Source: Chitinophagales bacterium (GTDB lineage Bacteria > Bacteroidota > Bacteroidia > Chitinophagales > CAIODY01). From it: 8,672 bases of DNA. This document shows positions 1-6,989 of this stretch, in pieces (positions within the stretch are counted from its first letter, which is position 1; each line of letters starts with the position of its first letter). The stretch spans positions 1 to 8,672 of the forward strand of contig JAHEYX010000111.1 of NCBI GenBank assembly GCA_023251415.1. Direction: 5' to 3'. The notes under the pieces were generated by a model that was given only the letters and a program-made list of their open reading frames with translations, was not told the origin of the DNA and searched no databases. The position numbers and the translations under genes were made by a program.

Positions 1-1
1 G

Positions 2-580
2 GGAGCCGTAACAACCGTACAAACAGCGTATCAATTGGTTTCTCCATTGGTTCCGCTTTATGTAATCAGTTCTATTGTACGTGATTCCACTATTTTAGAG
101 CTTTCGGTAACTGTTTTATGTTTGGTATTAGCTGGTAAAATCGGTTCTAATCTGGCGTCTGAATTAGGAACCATGCGTATTACCGAACAAGTGGATGCGC
201 TTGAAATAATGGGAGTTAACAGCAAGGCTTATTTAATTATGCCTAAAATCCTCGGTGCATTAGTTGCAATTCCAAGTTTGGTGATTATTTCAGCTACGAT
301 GGCTATTTGGGGCGGAGACTTGGTTTCCGGTTTGTCCGGAGCATTACCACCCGAACAATATTTGTATGGCTTACACGATTCATTTATGCCCTTTAATGTG
401 GTGTTTTGTATGATCAAAGCCGTAACCTTTGCATTTATCATTTCATCTGTTTCTTGTTATCAAGGCTATTTTGCCGAAGGTGGTGCGTTTGAAATCGGTA
501 AAGCAAGCACTCGTGCTGTTGTTTACAGTTGTATTATCATTTTATTTTGTGATTATTTATTGGCCGAATTATTACTATGA
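2..580 (+). CDS. mlaE: MlaE/YrbE-family ABC transporter permease, 5' end cut by window edge
   Basis: This is the inner-membrane permease of an Mla-type (MCE) ABC transporter, which moves phospholipids between inner and outer membrane. The reading frame is open to the left edge, so the true start lies outside; 192 residues are visible against roughly 250 for the family, so the missing part is the N-terminus. Family hallmarks are visible: the LAGKIGS and ASELGTMR stretch followed by TEQVDALEIMGV (about residues 45-72 of the fragment), then YLIMPKILG, and several long hydrophobic segments typical of the permease. The TTG at 35 is not a credible start because conserved permease sequence (GAVTTVQTAYQ) precedes it. 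The stop TGA overlaps the next gene's ATG (ATGA), which indicates translational coupling to the ATPase. No MCE-domain (MlaD) gene is in view. The family assignment is firm; the lipid substrate is inferred from the family. Confidence 0.93.
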   Translation, partial: GAVTTVQTAYQLVSPLVPLYVISSIVRDSTILELSVTVLCLVLAGKIGSNLASELGTMRITEQVDALEIMGVNSKAYLIMPKILGALVAIPSLVIISATMAIWGGDLVSGLSGALPPEQYLYGLHDSFMPFNVVFCMIKAVTFAFIISSVSCYQGYFAEGGAFEIGKASTRAVVYSCIIILFCDYLLAELLL

Positions 581-1335
581 TCGAAATTTCATCCATTAAA
601 AAACAATTCGGAGGAAATGAGGTCCTCAAAGGTATCAGTGCCGTTTTTGAACCCGGTAAAACCAGTTTAATTATTGGTACCAGTGGTAGCGGCAAAACGG
701 TCACCCTTAAATGCATGGTAGGTTTGTATGAAGTAGATGAAGGTGCTATTCTGTATAATGGTCGAAACTTCAGTACCATGACGCAAGCCGAGCGTAAAGA
801 AATACGTAAAGAAATTGGAATGTTGTTTCAAGGAGGTGCTTTGTTTGATTCAATGAATGTTGAACAAAATGTAATGTTCCCTTTAAACATGTTTAGCAAT
901 ATGTCGCGTCAAGAAAAACAAAAACGGGTCGACTTCTGCTTGGATCGTGTTAACCTTACCGGTAAAAACAAATTGTACCCGAGTGAAATCAGCGGTGGCA
1001 TGAAAAAGCGCGTTGGTATTGCTCGCGCCATCGTAATGAATCCAAAATACTTGTTTTGCGACGAGCCAAACTCCGGTCTAGATCCTAAAACTTCTTTGGT
1101 AATTGATCAACTGATTGCCGAAATTACTGCTGAATTTAATATCACAACGATAGTCAATACCCACGACATGAACTCTGTAATGGAAATTGGCGACCATATT
1201 GTTTTTCTTTGGAAGGGCTTAAAATATTGGGAAGGAACTAAAGATGAAGTGCTGACCAGTAATAATCAAGAATTAGATGACTTTATTTTTGCATCAGAGT
1301 TTTTGAAGAAATTGAAAACGACCACATTTAAATAA
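577..1335 (+). CDS. mlaF: MlaF-type ABC transporter ATP-binding protein
   Basis: This is the cytoplasmic ATPase that pairs with the upstream permease and powers Mla-type phospholipid transport. All ABC ATPase motifs are present in order: Walker A GTSGSGKT (residues 34-41), Q-loop Q85 in LFQGGALFDS, signature SGGMKKR (139-145), Walker B LFCDEP with catalytic E163 (159-164), D-loop SGLDP (166-170) and H-loop H196 in THDMNS. The signature SGGMKKRVGIARA and the FQGGALFDS segment are characteristic of the MlaF/YrbF subfamily. At 252 residues it is of normal length. The ATG sits inside the ATGA overlap with the permease, which fixes the start. Downstream lies convergent ispD, with nine bases between the two stop codons and no clear hairpin terminator. 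MlaD-like and MlaC-like partners must be encoded elsewhere or be absent. Confidence 0.94.
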   Translation: MIEISSIKKQFGGNEVLKGISAVFEPGKTSLIIGTSGSGKTVTLKCMVGLYEVDEGAILYNGRNFSTMTQAERKEIRKEIGMLFQGGALFDSMNVEQNVMFPLNMFSNMSRQEKQKRVDFCLDRVNLTGKNKLYPSEISGGMKKRVGIARAIVMNPKYLFCDEPNSGLDPKTSLVIDQLIAEITAEFNITTIVNTHDMNSVMEIGDHIVFLWKGLKYWEGTKDEVLTSNNQELDDFIFASEFLKKLKTTTFK

Positions 1336-1344
1336 CTGCCAACT

Positions 1345-2028
1345 TTACTGCGCCAATAAAGCGGCTGCCAATACCAAATCATCGGCAGTGGTTATTTTAA
1401 TATTGTATTTCTCGCCTTCAACCAAATGCACGGCGTGTCCGGCGGCCTCCCAAATCGAGGCATCATCCGTATAATTTCCAGCTCCTTTTTTTGCAAAACA
1501 AGCTTTTAATTCTGCAGTGTTAAAACATTGCGGTGTTTGAATTTGAACAATGGCTGAACGATCTACTATTTCATTTGTTGTTTCCGATAAAACACGACGT
1601 AAACTATCTGCGCAAGCAACAGCCGGGATTGCATTGTGGTGTGTTACCGCAGCGATACAACAATTTTCAATTAATGCGCTACTCAGTAATGGTCGAGCCG
1701 CATCGTGTATGGCAACGATCGTATTTGACGTTACCAATTGTAAGCCGTTTTCAACAGAATCGACACGTGTGGCGCCACCTATTGTTATTTCAATAATATC
1801 TTGAAGCGCATATTCATTGGCTATAGCTGCCCATCGCTCTAATTCTGTCTTTGGTAAAACCACAATCAATTGCTTGACAAATTCACACGATAAAAATTTC
1901 CGTATGGTATGAACAATCATTGGTATTCCGTTAATCGGTACAAATTGCTTCGGAATAGCAGATCCAAAGCGACTTCCGGAGCCACCGGCCACGATTATTA
2001 CAGAAGTAGGAGGAACGCGTGTAGGCAT
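1345..2028 (-). CDS. ispD: IspD, 2-C-methyl-D-erythritol 4-phosphate cytidylyltransferase
   Basis: This cytoplasmic enzyme of the MEP pathway couples 2-C-methyl-D-erythritol 4-phosphate to CTP, giving CDP-methylerythritol and pyrophosphate. The N-terminal nucleotide-binding loop VAGGSGSRFG (residues 13-22) is followed by PKQF. R20 and K27 match the catalytic Arg and Lys of Escherichia coli IspD. Other matches are RVDSVENGL (88-96), HDAARP (108-113), ADSLRR (140-145), VDRS with R157, QTPQCF (164-169), TDDAS (187-191) and NIKIT with K211, the counterpart of the second catalytic Lys. The length of 227 residues is standard for a single-domain IspD, so there is no IspF fusion. The ATG at 2026-2028 leaves a short leader before the loop, as expected. 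It is divergent from the DUF2490 gene and convergent with mlaF. Confidence 0.96.
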   Translation of the reverse strand: MPTRVPPTSVIIVAGGSGSRFGSAIPKQFVPINGIPMIVHTIRKFLSCEFVKQLIVVLPKTELERWAAIANEYALQDIIEITIGGATRVDSVENGLQLVTSNTIVAIHDAARPLLSSALIENCCIAAVTHHNAIPAVACADSLRRVLSETTNEIVDRSAIVQIQTPQCFNTAELKACFAKKGAGNYTDDASIWEAAGHAVHLVEGEKYNIKITTADDLVLAAALLAQ

Positions 2029-2044
2029 AGAGTAGTATGAAGTT

Positions 2045-2052
2045 CAAAAATA
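2045..2052 (-). promoter_or_regulatory. Candidate -7 promoter element for ispD
   Basis: Read on the minus strand this is TATTTTTG, a full match to the Bacteroidota -7 consensus TAnnTTTG, lying 16 bases before the ispD ATG. I see no TTG at the expected -33 position, and the surrounding region is very A/T-rich, so a chance match is possible. It would give a very short leader. Confidence 0.35.
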
Positions 2053-2135
2053 AAAAAATAAGGGTTATACAGTTATTAATTGTTTGTGTATTTTTACTTA
2101 CTTGCTTTCCATTATTCAATTACTAAAAGCTATTT

Positions 2136-2885
2136 ATGCTCAAAAAATACATTTTCATTTTACTTTGCTTTTTAGCGTATCAACCCAATTCAAAAGCGGC
2201 TTGGGATGCCGGTAATTGGAATACTCTGGATATCAGCTATCGTTTGAATAAAAATTTTGCCATTCTATTTACAGAAGAGTGTCGAATCAAATACAACTTC
2301 ACCCAATTGAATTTATTCTATACCAATATCGGATTAGAATATCGGATGAATGCGGCTTTCAAGACTTCACTGGTGTATCGCCAGATTGATAAATACATCG
2401 TGGAAGGAGGCGGATTTAGTTTTAGACACCGTTTAATGTGGGATGCTACGTATCGATACCGCATCACCCCAAAGTTTTCGGCCAGTTACCGCCATCGTTT
2501 GCAAGTTGAAAATCGTAATATATTAAGCAGCGAAAAAGGACATTTGTTTGAATGGTATTCACGCAATAAATTTAGTTTGAAATACGATTTAACCGACCGT
2601 TGGTCAACCGCTGTTGCTGCCGAATTCCGTTACCAATTGCATGATCCGCGTAGCCGCGAGTCAGAACATACTTGGCACCGTGATCGCTATCAGGCCGGTT
2701 TTGAATATGAATGGAGTCATACCATCAGTACCGGTGCATTCTACCTCATACAAAGAGAGTATAATGTAAATATTCCTGAAAATTTATCGATTATCGGACT
2801 TGAAATGACCATTTCCTTGGCTTCTAAAAACGCATCAACGAATGCCACTCCAAGTTCACCTGTTGAAGTAATCGATAATAAATAA
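2136..2885 (+). CDS. DUF2490-family outer-membrane beta-barrel protein
   Basis: This is a predicted outer-membrane protein of unknown function. Residues 1-21 form a signal peptide: a KK charge, a hydrophobic core (YIFILLCFLAY), and a probable cleavage after SKA or KAA. The mature part is a run of short amphipathic strands rich in aromatic and basic residues, with the RHRL, YRYR and YRHRL pattern of DUF2490 proteins around residues 96-123, then FSLKYDLTDRWSTAVAAE and QAGFEYEWS. After the last strand (GLEMTISL, 221-228) a polar tail of about 20 residues remains (Ser/Thr/Asn/Pro-rich), which is unusual because barrels often end at the final strand. No enzymatic residues are recognisable. The gene stands alone: divergent from ispD and convergent with namZ, with one base between the two stop codons. 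The family call rests on the pattern, not on a search. Confidence 0.75.
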   Translation: MLKKYIFILLCFLAYQPNSKAAWDAGNWNTLDISYRLNKNFAILFTEECRIKYNFTQLNLFYTNIGLEYRMNAAFKTSLVYRQIDKYIVEGGGFSFRHRLMWDATYRYRITPKFSASYRHRLQVENRNILSSEKGHLFEWYSRNKFSLKYDLTDRWSTAVAAEFRYQLHDPRSRESEHTWHRDRYQAGFEYEWSHTISTGAFYLIQREYNVNIPENLSIIGLEMTISLASKNASTNATPSSPVEVIDNK

Positions 2886-2886
2886 T

Positions 2887-4149
2887 TTACATTTCCCCGT
2901 ACAGCGCATATTTTTTGCGTAATAAATTAAACTGGTTCAAATCATTTTGCCAGGTAGCACGAATCTGGTCAGCAGTCATGCCTTTTTCGATTTGTTGTTG
3001 TAAGGTTTTACCTCCGGCAAGTGTACTAAAGAAAGGCGTAAAAAAATGTGCTTTAGCCGGAAAATTACGATATGCTTCCAGCAGATAATCTAAATTTAAT
3101 TGTTGTGCTTTAGCCAGATCGGTTGTGGCAATAGTCGACAAGTCTTTTCCAAAGCAGGTTTTATCTTTGCATGGAGGCTCTTTTGCACCTGTCGTACTTT
3201 TAGGGGTAAATGAATACGAATATCCTTTTAAATCGGGATGCCCGAATTGTTGAAAAGGCTTATCTGTACCACGTCCTAAGCTAATAACTGTACCTTCAAA
3301 CCAACACAAAGAAGGGTAATAGTAAACACTTTTCATATCGGGTAAATTAGGTGAAGGTTTAATCGGCAAATTGTAACGACTGCGGTGATTGTAACCTAAA
3401 CAAGGAATAACCGTTAAATTGCAATACAAATCATCACCAACATTCTTATTTAAACTAGGATCATTTTCTACTAACCAGTGTTCTCCATTAATAAGTTGCG
3501 CATATTCTCCAATGGTTAATCCATGCACTACAGGAACAGGATGCATACAAACAAAGGAAGGAGTAAAGTTCTTATCCGGCATTGGACCATCGCAATAATA
3601 GCCATTTGGGTTTGGACGATCGAGTACTATCAGTTCTTTCTCGTTTAATGCCGCTGCCAACATCACATAGTGCAAAGTACCGACATAGGTGTAGAAACGC
3701 ACGCCTACATCTTGCTAATCAAATAATAAAACATCAATATCGGCTAAATCAGCCTTAGTTGGTTGTTTGTGATTGCCGTACAATGAAATAATGGGCAGCT
3801 TGGTCTTGGTATCAATTCCGTTGGCTATTGATTCTCCGGCATCGGCTGTACCTCTGATGCCATGTTCGGGAGCAAATAGCTTCACCACATTCACTTTTAA
3901 TTTTAACAACGAATCCACTAATAGGGTATTGCCTATTGTAGAAGCTTGATTCATAATGATACCCACTCGTTTATGTGCCAGCAGTTCTAAATAAATGCCG
4001 GTTCTGGCCGCACCGGGTGTAATTTTAGCTAAGGGTTTTTTAATGGCAACTTTTTCAACATGCGCCTGCTGTGCAATTGCAGAAGTCACAGCAATACTCA
4101 ATGTAAGCAATAGCATTGCAGTGGCTAAAAAATGATAGTTGTTTTTCAT
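2887..4149 (-). pseudogene. namZ: NamZ-like exo-beta-N-acetylmuramidase (DUF1343, GH171), interrupted by an in-frame amber codon
   Basis: NamZ/YbbC proteins release terminal N-acetylmuramic acid from murein fragments. The N-terminal half (144 residues) has a signal peptide (residues 1-26, ending AIAQ) and the conserved KRVGIIMNQAS (60-70), FAPEHGIRG with E95 (92-100), DAGE and ISLYG, up to DIDVLLFD. The frame then meets TAG (codon 145) and continues at once, in the same frame, with QDVGVRFYTYV, the next conserved NamZ segment. Further matches follow: LDRPNPNG (176-183), PVVHGLTIGEYA, CWFEGT, SLGRGT and PFQQFGHPD. Without the stop the product would be 420 residues, a normal family length. The family often has Leu or Ile at this site, and TTG to TAG is one base change. 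It could be a recent nonsense mutation, a sequence error or readthrough. Neither half alone should fold into a working enzyme. The next usable start in the second part is GTG at 3702, inside the conserved core. Confidence 0.88.
3715..3717 (-). other. In-frame premature amber (TAG) codon in namZ
   Basis: Read on the minus strand the codons run GAT TAG CAA GAT, giving LLFD-stop-QDVG. The frame is the same on both sides, so this is a substitution-type lesion and not an indel. The conserved family segment is usually FD(I/L)QDVG, so a Leu TTG codon changed at its middle base is the simplest origin. Confidence 0.9.
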
Positions 4150-4188
4150 GGGGAAATTAGATTAATTAGCGAATGTGAAAATATAATT

Positions 4189-4196
4189 TACTTTTG
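4189..4196 (+). promoter_or_regulatory. Candidate -7 promoter element for the DUF2027-Smr gene
   Basis: TACTTTTG matches the Bacteroidota -7 consensus TAnnTTTG exactly and ends 39 bases before the GTG start. No TTG is seen at the usual -33 distance, so the assignment is moderate. The same gap (4150-4235) must also hold the divergent namZ promoter, for which I see only a near match on the minus strand (TATATTTT). Confidence 0.45.
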
Positions 4197-4235
4197 CGAA
4201 CATACGTGAAAATATGAAATTGGAATGTTAATACA

Positions 4236-5273
4236 GTGAAAACAAATAAAGGAAAATATAAACCGGGTGATGTTGTTTGGCTGCATCATACGCAAGAAAA
4301 GGGGATAGTCCTTGATTTCGTGGATATGTTTATTCTTAAAGTAGCTGTCGATGATCTAGAACTTCCGGTATTTATCGAGGATTTAGAATTTTATACCAAG
4401 CAGGATTTATTGGGTGAAAACCACGAAAGTATCCCGGATTCAAAAGATACGCAAGTGGTATTAAATGAAGCGGAATTGTACTTTCAAAAATACGGTGCCG
4501 AAATAGCCAGCGGATTCTATTTAGCTTTCCAACCAATAGAAACCGATGATGGTCCTGCATTTTTTGAAATGATACTTGTTAATGATACAAACGATGAAGT
4601 TCAATTTGATGTACAATTATACTTAAATAACGAATTGTATATGCATCTCAAGAATCGTTTAGCCCGTCGTTACATCTATCCCATGGGTGATTTAGCTTAT
4701 GATGAATTGAATGAAAATCCGGAAATTCGTATTCGAATAGAACACAGAAGTCATCCGCTTTTTCAGTTGGAGAAGGTATTAAAAATGCGCCCAAAATCAT
4801 TTTTTAAAGACTTGTCCTCTACACCAATTCTGGAAGCTTCTGCCTATAATTTTAAATTGGGTTATTTACAAGAAATAAATACGTTGCAAAGTAAAGAAGT
4901 AACCATTACGCCTACTTTAACCAAACGAATTGAAAAGCGTATTAATGAGAATTTTAAAGCACCCATAGCCGCTAAACACGAACACTTCTATATACCCGAC
5001 GTGGTGGATCTACATATCGAAGCTTTACTGAATAACCATCGGGGATTAACGAATGGTGAAATCTTGAAAATCCAATTGCAACATTTTAAGAAATGTTTAG
5101 ATGATGCCATCGTACATCGCTTGCATAAACTTACCGTTATACACGGCATTGGTTCCGGCAAATTGCGTCAAGAAATTTGGAATCAATTGAAGCAGGTAGC
5201 AGCAGTGCGTTCATACAACAACGACTATCATCCGCGTTACGGGTTCGGTGCTACCGAAATTTATTTCAGGTGA
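4236..5273 (+). CDS. DUF2027 and Smr-domain protein
   Basis: This is a predicted cytoplasmic protein of 345 residues joining the Bacteroidota DUF2027 region to a C-terminal Smr domain. The N-terminus (residues 7-55, KYKPGDVVWL and onward) looks like a small beta domain opening DUF2027. The middle (about 90-200) is a beta-rich module. The Smr domain spans about 254-345 and shows VVDLH (256-260), HGIGSGKLR (303-311) and GATEIYF (338-344), the core Smr motifs. Smr domains, as in MutS2 and SmrB, act as nucleic-acid endonucleases, often on RNA of collided ribosomes; this protein has no MutS ATPase, so its target is unknown. No signal peptide is seen. The start is GTG: an in-frame stop at 4215-4217 leaves no upstream ATG, and the next ATG is at residue 31, inside the conserved N-terminus. 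The gene is divergent from namZ. Confidence 0.88.
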   Translation: MKTNKGKYKPGDVVWLHHTQEKGIVLDFVDMFILKVAVDDLELPVFIEDLEFYTKQDLLGENHESIPDSKDTQVVLNEAELYFQKYGAEIASGFYLAFQPIETDDGPAFFEMILVNDTNDEVQFDVQLYLNNELYMHLKNRLARRYIYPMGDLAYDELNENPEIRIRIEHRSHPLFQLEKVLKMRPKSFFKDLSSTPILEASAYNFKLGYLQEINTLQSKEVTITPTLTKRIEKRINENFKAPIAAKHEHFYIPDVVDLHIEALLNNHRGLTNGEILKIQLQHFKKCLDDAIVHRLHKLTVIHGIGSGKLRQEIWNQLKQVAAVRSYNNDYHPRYGFGATEIYFR

Positions 5274-5287
5274 TTTTTTGTTATAAA

Positions 5288-5313
5288 TTGAAATAAAAAT
5301 AATGGTATATTTG
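5288..5313 (+). promoter_or_regulatory. Candidate Bacteroidota promoter for the T9SS cargo gene
   Basis: TATATTTG (5306-5313) matches the -7 consensus TAnnTTTG exactly. A TTG at 5288-5290 could serve as the -33 element, but the 15-base spacer is shorter than the usual range of about 17-23. Another TTTG at 5277-5280 would give 25 bases. The -7 element ends 23 bases before the ATG at 5337. It suggests that this gene has its own promoter despite following the Smr gene by only 63 bases. Confidence 0.55.
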
Positions 5314-5336
5314 TTTGCAAAACAATCACAACTACT

Positions 5337-6524
5337 ATGAATATCAAATTTACGCTTTCCCTACTTGCAGTAGGTTTATTGCAATTGGCTACAGCAAATG
5401 CGCAAACTCCGCTCACGTTAAATGCAACTAATTTTCCAAAAGTTAAAAATTACAATACGCTTGACGGAAGTGCTTTAACCAACGTACCTGTTACGGGCAC
5501 TAACTTAACCTTGGATTATGGAGCTATTGCATTAACTGCCGGTGCTCCGGTGACTTATAAAACAGTTACCGATCCTTATTTTACTTCGTCTTGTGATGCT
5601 TACTATAACTCCGTTGCTACAGTTGGTGCATTAAGTTATTTAGTAGATTATTACTATACCACAAACAATAACTTATATGGTGAAAATGCGATGTTTGTTC
5701 CCGGGCAAGCTTACGATATTTCAGCCGGAACCGGAGGGCTAAACGACAGTATCATTTTCCCGGTTCAACGTACTTTTTTTAATCAAGCGCGCACCATACT
5801 GCATTTTCCGGCTACAGCGGGTTATACTTATCAATCAAACAGCAGAAGGGCAATCGATTTTAATTTAACAGTGGCGATGTATGCTTTAAACCATATGCCC
5901 GGTCAACATGTAATGAATGTGATTCGACATGATACCATAACAGCTTGGGGAAAAATGCGTTTGTATACCGCTGCCGGTCCTACTGTTTATTACGATGTGC
6001 TGGGACTAAAATCGTGGCAGTATCAGGCCGATAGTTTTTATTTAGGAGGATTACCTGCACCTGCAGCTATGTTAAGTGGTTTTGGTGTTACGCAAGGCAT
6101 GCATACGTTTGAAAATAACCGGATGTCTTTTTTCAGAGCAAATCGTGCAGCACCTTTGGTTGAAGTAAACTACGATAGCAGTCCGTTTTCCAGCTTTTCC
6201 ATGATAACGGTTGATGCTGACAGCTTAACTTTAGCGACCGGTATTACGACAACAGCTAAAGCACAATTTGCTACTCTGGTTTATCCCAATCCAACATCCA
6301 ATGGCGCTGTAACAATAGAATGGTTAGGTTCAAAATGGGCTACTGTTTCTTATCAAATTACAGATGCTAAAGGCAGTATTGTACAAACAGCTGACGGAGT
6401 AGTTTTAAATAATAATAAATTGGCTGTTCAATTAGCCGAAAACGTTCCTAGCGGTTTGTATTTTATAACTGTTCGTTCAACTACCAATCAATTGTTAGCC
6501 ACCGAAACCATCAATAAATTGTAA
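5337..6524 (+). CDS. T9SS type A sorting-domain secreted protein of unknown function
   Basis: This 395-residue exported protein is probably delivered to the cell surface or medium by the type IX secretion system. Residues 1-23 are a clear signal peptide (MNIKF, a leucine-rich core, cleavage near ANAQ). The C-terminal 80 or so residues (about 312-395) form a type A sorting domain: VYPNPTSNG (315-323), a beta-sandwich stretch with YQITDAKGSIV, then VPSGLYFITV (about 370-379) and a basic end. The central part (24-311) is polar and rich in Tyr, Thr and Asn, and looks all-beta with little cysteine (one seen, in TSSCDAY). I recognise no catalytic motif and no named domain there. HDTITAWGKMRLY (about 200-212) looks conserved in character. 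It sits between the Smr gene and rnpB with its own candidate promoter. Function is unknown: it could be an adhesin, a structural surface protein or a hydrolase of an unfamiliar type. Confidence 0.88.
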   Translation: MNIKFTLSLLAVGLLQLATANAQTPLTLNATNFPKVKNYNTLDGSALTNVPVTGTNLTLDYGAIALTAGAPVTYKTVTDPYFTSSCDAYYNSVATVGALSYLVDYYYTTNNNLYGENAMFVPGQAYDISAGTGGLNDSIIFPVQRTFFNQARTILHFPATAGYTYQSNSRRAIDFNLTVAMYALNHMPGQHVMNVIRHDTITAWGKMRLYTAAGPTVYYDVLGLKSWQYQADSFYLGGLPAPAAMLSGFGVTQGMHTFENNRMSFFRANRAAPLVEVNYDSSPFSSFSMITVDADSLTLATGITTTAKAQFATLVYPNPTSNGAVTIEWLGSKWATVSYQITDAKGSIVQTADGVVLNNNKLAVQLAENVPSGLYFITVRSTTNQLLATETINKL

Positions 6525-6573
6525 ATTAACATTCGATTTACTATTGGTGATAGGAAGTTTGCTAAAAAGAAAC

Positions 6574-6581
6574 TAAGTTTG
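6574..6581 (+). promoter_or_regulatory. Candidate -7 promoter element for rnpB
   Basis: TAAGTTTG is an exact match to TAnnTTTG and ends five bases before the first base of the RNase P RNA P1 helix (6586). That is the expected distance to a transcription start, so position and motif support each other. No TTG is found at a normal -33 distance: the nearest are TTTG at 6558-6561 and TTG at 6544-6546, one too close and one too far. Confidence 0.6.
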
Positions 6582-6585
6582 TCGC

Positions 6586-6957
6586 AATTGTCAGTTGAGC
6601 TATCGCTGTTTATGAAAATAAATGGAGGAAAGTCCGGGCAGCTCAGGGCACCACACTTCCTAACGGGAAGGGTTTCGGAAACGAAATACAGAAAGTATTA
6701 CAGAAAATAACCGCCGTTTTAGCAATAAAGCGGTAAGGGTGAAAACGGGAGGTAAGAGCTTCCGATTTGGGTTAGTGATAATCCATCTGAAGAAACCTTG
6801 TGGGCTGAAAGACCAAATATACCAGTGCTTGAGGGCGGCTCGCCTGATGTTGGGTGGGTAGGTCGTTAAAGATGTCTGGCAACAGCCATCGTAGATAAAT
6901 GATAGCTGTCAAAGCAGCAATGCTTCGAAACAGAACCCGGCTTATAAACTGACAATT
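6586..6957 (+). ncRNA. rnpB: RNase P RNA (bacterial type A)
   Basis: This is the catalytic RNA of RNase P, which removes 5' leaders from precursor tRNAs. The ends are set by a perfect 11-bp P1 helix pairing 6586-6596 with 6947-6957. The universal core is present: GAGGAAAGTCCGGGC (6625-6639) near the 5' end, and ACAGAACCCGGCTTAT (6930-6945) near the 3' end, which together form P4 and its flanks. Other family signatures are AAGGGTGAAAACGGGAGGTAAGAGC (P9-P11 region, about 6736-6760), GAAGAAACC, GACCAAATA, and TAGATAAATGATAGCTGTC before the 3' core. GGGT at 6856-6859 probably corresponds to the L15 element that pairs with the tRNA CCA end. P3 is a short stem capped by a GAAA tetraloop (6609-6622). 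The length of about 372 is typical. The interior helices were aligned by eye. No strong terminator hairpin follows. Confidence 0.96.
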
Positions 6958-6989
6958 TATTTGACTTAATTTAAAATGAAAATAAATTT

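Noticed and set aside
35..580. TTG at 35 as the start of the permease gene
   Set aside because: The frame is open to the left edge and the preceding residues fit the permease, so the gene is truncated by the window and does not start here.
229..779. Minus-strand frames opposite mlaE and mlaF
   Set aside because: Antisense shadows of conserved transporter genes, with no recognisable protein features.
1533..1804. Two overlapping plus-strand reading frames inside ispD
   Set aside because: They are antisense to a well-supported IspD and their translations have no family character.
1931..2119. Minus-strand frame reaching into the ispD leader
   Set aside because: It overlaps the ispD start in another frame; the upstream portion is low-complexity A/T sequence.
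2887..3702. A separate functional gene starting at GTG 3702 on the minus strand
   Set aside because: It begins inside the conserved QDVGVRFYTY core, with no promoter and no signal peptide; it is the C-terminal part of namZ.
3700..3730. Frameshift as the cause of the namZ break
   Set aside because: Both halves are in the same frame and exactly one codon (TAG) separates conserved residues, so no indel is needed.
4372..4560. Minus-strand frame opposite the Smr gene
   Set aside because: Short, antisense to a conserved protein, no family features.
6525..6989. Riboswitch, tRNA or mobile-element remnant in the non-coding stretch
   Set aside because: Core motifs and the P1 helix identify the stretch as RNase P RNA; no terminal repeats or transposase are present.
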